From Acidovorax sp. DW039 (GTDB lineage Bacteria; Pseudomonadota; Gammaproteobacteria; Burkholderiales; Burkholderiaceae_C), in assembly GCF_037101375.1 (NCBI RefSeq), contig NZ_AP029019.1, positions 4,068,001-4,132,000 of the forward strand: DNA of 64,000 nt. The letters run 5' to 3'. Shown piece after piece: positions 61,601 through 64,000 of this stretch (positions within the stretch are counted from its first letter, which is position 1; each line of letters starts with the position of its first letter). The position numbers were made by a program, and so were the translations under genes. Under the pieces are notes generated by a model, which saw only the letters and a list, made by a program, of their open reading frames with translations, did not search any database and was not told the origin of the DNA.

Positions 61601-63208
61601 TTACATGCGGAAGATACCGAACTTGGTGTCTTCAATCGGCGCATTGCGCGTGGCGGCCAGGCCCAGCGCCAGCACGCGGCGTGTGTCGGCGGGGTCGATC
61701 ACGCCGTCATCCCACAGGCGGGCCGTGGCGTAGTAAGGGTGGCCCTGGTCTTCATACTGGCGGCGGATGGGGGCCTTGAAGGCTTCTTCTTCCTCCATGC
61801 TCCACTGCCCGCCCTTGGCCTCAATGCCATCGCGCTTCACCGTGGCCAGCACGCCAGCGGCCTGCTCGCCGCCCATCACGCTGATGCGCGCGTTGGGCCA
61901 CATCCACAAGAAGCGTGGGCTGTACGCGCGGCCGCACATGCCGTAGTTGCCCGCGCCAAAGCTGCCGCCGATGATGATGGTGAACTTGGGCACGCTGGCC
62001 GTGGCCACGGCCGTGACCATCTTGGCGCCGTTGCGGGCAATGCCTTCGTTTTCGTACTTGCGGCCCACCATGAAGCCGGTGATGTTCTGCAGGAACACCA
62101 GCGGGATCTTACGCTGGCAGCACAGCTCGATGAAGTGCGCGCCTTTGAGGGCCGACTCGCTGAACAGGATGCCGTTGTTGGCGATGATGCCGACCATCAT
62201 CCCTTCGATGCGCGCAAAGCCCGTGACCAGCGTGGTGCCGTAGCGCGCCTTGAACTCGTCGAACTCGCTGCCATCCACGATGCGGGCAATGATCTCGCGC
62301 ACATCAAACGGCTTGCGTGTGTCCACAGGGATCACGCCGTACAGCTCCTCCGCTGCAAATTTAGGAGCTACTGGCGCTTGATCCGCGGGCGCTGGAGGCT
62401 TGTTTTTATTCAAATTGCGCACGGCATTGCGCGCCAGCTGCAGCGCATGCAGGTCGTTCTGCGCCAGGTGGTCTGCCACGCCCGACAGGCGCGTGTGCAC
62501 ATCCCCACCGCCCAGGTCTTCAGCACTCACCACCTCGCCCGTGGCGGCTTTGACCAGCGGTGGGCCACCCAAAAAGATCGTGCCCTGGTTCTTGACGATG
62601 ATGGACTCGTCGCTCATGGCGGGCACATACGCGCCGCCCGCCGTGCACGACCCCATCACCACCGCGATCTGGCTGATGCCCATGGCGCTCATGTTGGCCT
62701 GGTTGAAGAAGATGCGGCCGAAGTGGTCGCGGTCAGGGAAGACCTCGTCCTGATTAGGCAGGTTGGCGCCGCCCGAATCCACCAGGTAGATGCAGGGCAG
62801 GTGGTTCTGCTGCGCCACTTCCTGGGCACGCAGATGCTTCTTGACGGTGAGCGGGTAGTAGGTGCCACCCTTCACCGTGGCGTCGTTGCACACGATCATG
62901 CAGTCCACGCCGCTCACGCGGCCAATGCCCGCGATGAGCCCCGCGCTGGGTGCGTCGTTGTTGTACATGTTCAGCGCAGCCAGCGGCGCGAGTTCGAGGA
63001 ACGGCGTGCCGGGGTCCAGCAGCATCTGCACGCGCTCGCGCGGCAGCAGCTTGCCGCGTGCAGTGTGCTTGGCGCGGGCAGCTTCGCCGCCGCCCTGGAC
63101 CACTTTGTCGAGCTGGGCGCGCAGGTCATCCACCAGCGTGCGCATGGCGGCGGCATTGGCCAGAAAGTCCGCCGAGCGGGCGTTGAGTTGGGTGTCGAGA
63201 ATGGTCAT
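61601..63208 (-). CDS. mccB: Methylcrotonyl-CoA carboxylase beta subunit
   Basis: MccB is the carboxyltransferase that moves the carboxyl from biotin to 3-methylcrotonyl-CoA. The ATG at 63208 ([25 protein letters not shown]) gives 535 residues, the family length. [27 protein letters not shown] and [42 protein letters not shown] are near-invariant MccB signatures (quoted in segments of the family motif). A copy of the double-hairpin repeat lies in-frame at about residues 265-284, encoding a Pro/Ala-rich linker ([17 protein letters not shown]). Its partner mccA lies 4 kb downstream on the same strand. Confidence 0.95.
   Translation of the reverse strand: MTILDTQLNARSADFLANAAAMRTLVDDLRAQLDKVVQGGGEAARAKHTARGKLLPRERVQMLLDPGTPFLELAPLAALNMYNNDAPSAGLIAGIGRVSGVDCMIVCNDATVKGGTYYPLTVKKHLRAQEVAQQNHLPCIYLVDSGGANLPNQDEVFPDRDHFGRIFFNQANMSAMGISQIAVVMGSCTAGGAYVPAMSDESIIVKNQGTIFLGGPPLVKAATGEVVSAEDLGGGDVHTRLSGVADHLAQNDLHALQLARNAVRNLNKNKPPAPADQAPVAPKFAAEELYGVIPVDTRKPFDVREIIARIVDGSEFDEFKARYGTTLVTGFARIEGMMVGIIANNGILFSESALKGAHFIELCCQRKIPLVFLQNITGFMVGRKYENEGIARNGAKMVTAVATASVPKFTIIIGGSFGAGNYGMCGRAYSPRFLWMWPNARISVMGGEQAAGVLATVKRDGIEAKGGQWSMEEEEAFKAPIRRQYEDQGHPYYATARLWDDGVIDPADTRRVLALGLAATRNAPIEDTKFGIFRM
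62356..62415 (-). repeat. Double-hairpin dispersed repeat, copy I (inside mccB)
   Basis: On the minus strand AAGCCTCCAGCGCCCGC leads into GGATCAAGCGCCAGTAGCTCC and then TAAATTTG. It matches copy A across the outer flank and stem 1. Stem 2 is decayed. It is the only copy in minus orientation. Confidence 0.65.
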
Positions 63209-63222
63209 ACGGTGTGGCTCGT

Positions 63223-64000
63223 TCAAGCAGTCTTTTGTTCTTCCAGGCCCAGCAGATCCTTCATCTCGTCGCGGATCTTGAACTTCTGGATCTTGCCCGT
63301 CACCGTCATCGGAAAGTTGGTGACAAAGCGGATGTAGCGCGGCACCTTGTAGTGCGCAATCTGGCCCTTGCAGAAGGCGCGGATGTCGTCCTCGGTCGGC
63401 TTCGTGCCGGGCTTGGCGATGATCCAGGCGCAGAGTTCTTCGCCGTACTTCTGGTCGGGAACGCCCACCACCTGCACGTCCTGCACCTGCGGGTGGCGGT
63501 ACAAGAATTCTTCGATCTCGCGCGGGTAGATGTTCTCGCCGCCACGGATCACCATGTCTTTGATGCGGCCGACGATGTTCACGTAGCCCTCGGCGTCCAT
63601 GGTGGCCAGGTCGCCGGTGTGCATCCAGCCGCCCTCGTCAATCGCCTCGCGGGTCTTGGCCTCGTCACCCCAGTAGCCGTGCATGACGGAGTAGCCCTTG
63701 GTACAGAACTCGCCGCGCTCGCCACGGGGCACGGTGGCACCCGTTTCGGGGTCCACGATCTTGATCTCCAGGTGCGGCTGTACCTGACCCACGGTCGATA
63801 CACGCTTGTCCAGCGGCGTATCGGTGCTGCTCTGGCAGCTCACGGGGCTGGTCTCTGTCATGCCGTAGGCAATGGTGATCTCGCGCAGGTGCATCTGCTC
63901 CACCACGCGCTTCATCACCTCGGTGGGGCAAGGCGATCCGGCCATGATGCCGGTGCGCAGCGTGCTGAGGTTGAACTCGGCAAAGCGCGGATGGTCCAGC
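63223..64000 (-). CDS. Acyl-CoA synthetase (AMP-forming), 5' part outside the window
   Basis: The visible C-terminal 258 residues or so include [17 protein letters not shown] (A5 motif), [41 protein letters not shown] (A7/A8 hinge region, cited by its family motif) and [13 protein letters not shown] with the catalytic lysine (A10). The frame is still open at base 64000, reading [18 protein letters not shown] before the first internal Met. It activates a carboxylic acid as its CoA thioester; next to mccB a short branched acid such as isovalerate is plausible, although medium-chain acids cannot be excluded. Confidence 0.93.
   Translation of the reverse strand, partial: LDHPRFAEFNLSTLRTGIMAGSPCPTEVMKRVVEQMHLREITIAYGMTETSPVSCQSSTDTPLDKRVSTVGQVQPHLEIKIVDPETGATVPRGERGEFCTKGYSVMHGYWGDEAKTREAIDEGGWMHTGDLATMDAEGYVNIVGRIKDMVIRGGENIYPREIEEFLYRHPQVQDVQVVGVPDQKYGEELCAWIIAKPGTKPTEDDIRAFCKGQIAHYKVPRYIRFVTNFPMTVTGKIQKFKIRDEMKDLLGLEEQKTA

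Noticed and set aside
1..64000. CRISPR arrays, tRNA or rRNA genes
   Set aside because: No regularly spaced direct repeats, cloverleaf-like segments or rRNA strings were recognised in reading both strands. A tRNA scan was not possible.

Overview
The window reads as a chromosomal segment of a high-GC betaproteobacterium of the family Comamonadaceae, most like Acidovorax or a close relative. The evidence is an Omp32-type porin, several Bug-family tricarboxylate receptors, a double-length UvrA, an SAH riboswitch before ahcY, and dispersed palindromic repeats that I recall from Comamonadaceae genomes. That placement is an inference from gene content, not from a marker gene. I found no rRNA, tRNA, CRISPR array, transposase or prophage.

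Layout: 0.1-9.4 kb holds a membrane Ser/Thr kinase, rlmJ, the riboswitch-led ahcY-tlyA-metF-rlpA unit of the activated-methyl cycle, and prfC. 9.4-16.7 kb is a surface-glycan island: a strikingly AT-rich membrane protein and a small flippase-like protein, then an undecaprenyl-phosphate-type glycosyltransferase, a second membrane glycosyltransferase candidate, an acyltransferase-3 and a HAD phosphatase. 16.9-22.7 kb is a sugar uptake locus: binding protein, permease, ATPase, FucU-type mutarotase and ROK repressor on the minus strand, diverging from a PfkB kinase. 22.7-30.4 kb carries an NYN/OST-HTH protein, a Bug receptor, an Lrp-family regulator, a YkgJ-type Cys protein, a lipoprotein and a 929-aa deacetylase-caspase-EF-hand-TPR fusion. 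30.5-36.3 kb is a 1932-aa tandem UvrA. 36.7-39.1 kb holds two paralogous amino-acid-type binding proteins.

39.2-47.8 kb is an organic-acid region: an MHS-family transporter, yjcH-actP acetate symporter genes, a porin, and a DnaQ-like exonuclease coupled to a CBS/cNMP/DUF294 protein. 48.0-49.5 kb has a DsbA-fold isomerase, a DUF1289 protein and a YbaK-type deacylase. 49.6-64.0 kb is dominated by leucine/isovalerate catabolism (acyl-CoA synthetase, MccB, methylglutaconyl-CoA hydratase, MccA and a detached HMG-CoA lyase). It is interrupted by a plus-strand cassette (3-hydroxyacyl-CoA dehydrogenase, BKACE, Bug receptor) under a divergent LysR regulator.

The most unusual signals are: (1) nine copies of a double-hairpin repeat, eight of which touch coding sequence, lying in-frame inside genes or supplying stop codons; (2) three copies of a roughly 114-bp palindromic element with a variable-sequence central stem; (3) the deacetylase-caspase-EF-hand-TPR fusion; (4) the tandem UvrA with a repeat copy at its half-to-half junction; and (5) near-perfect operator-like dyads in two divergent regulator/target gaps.
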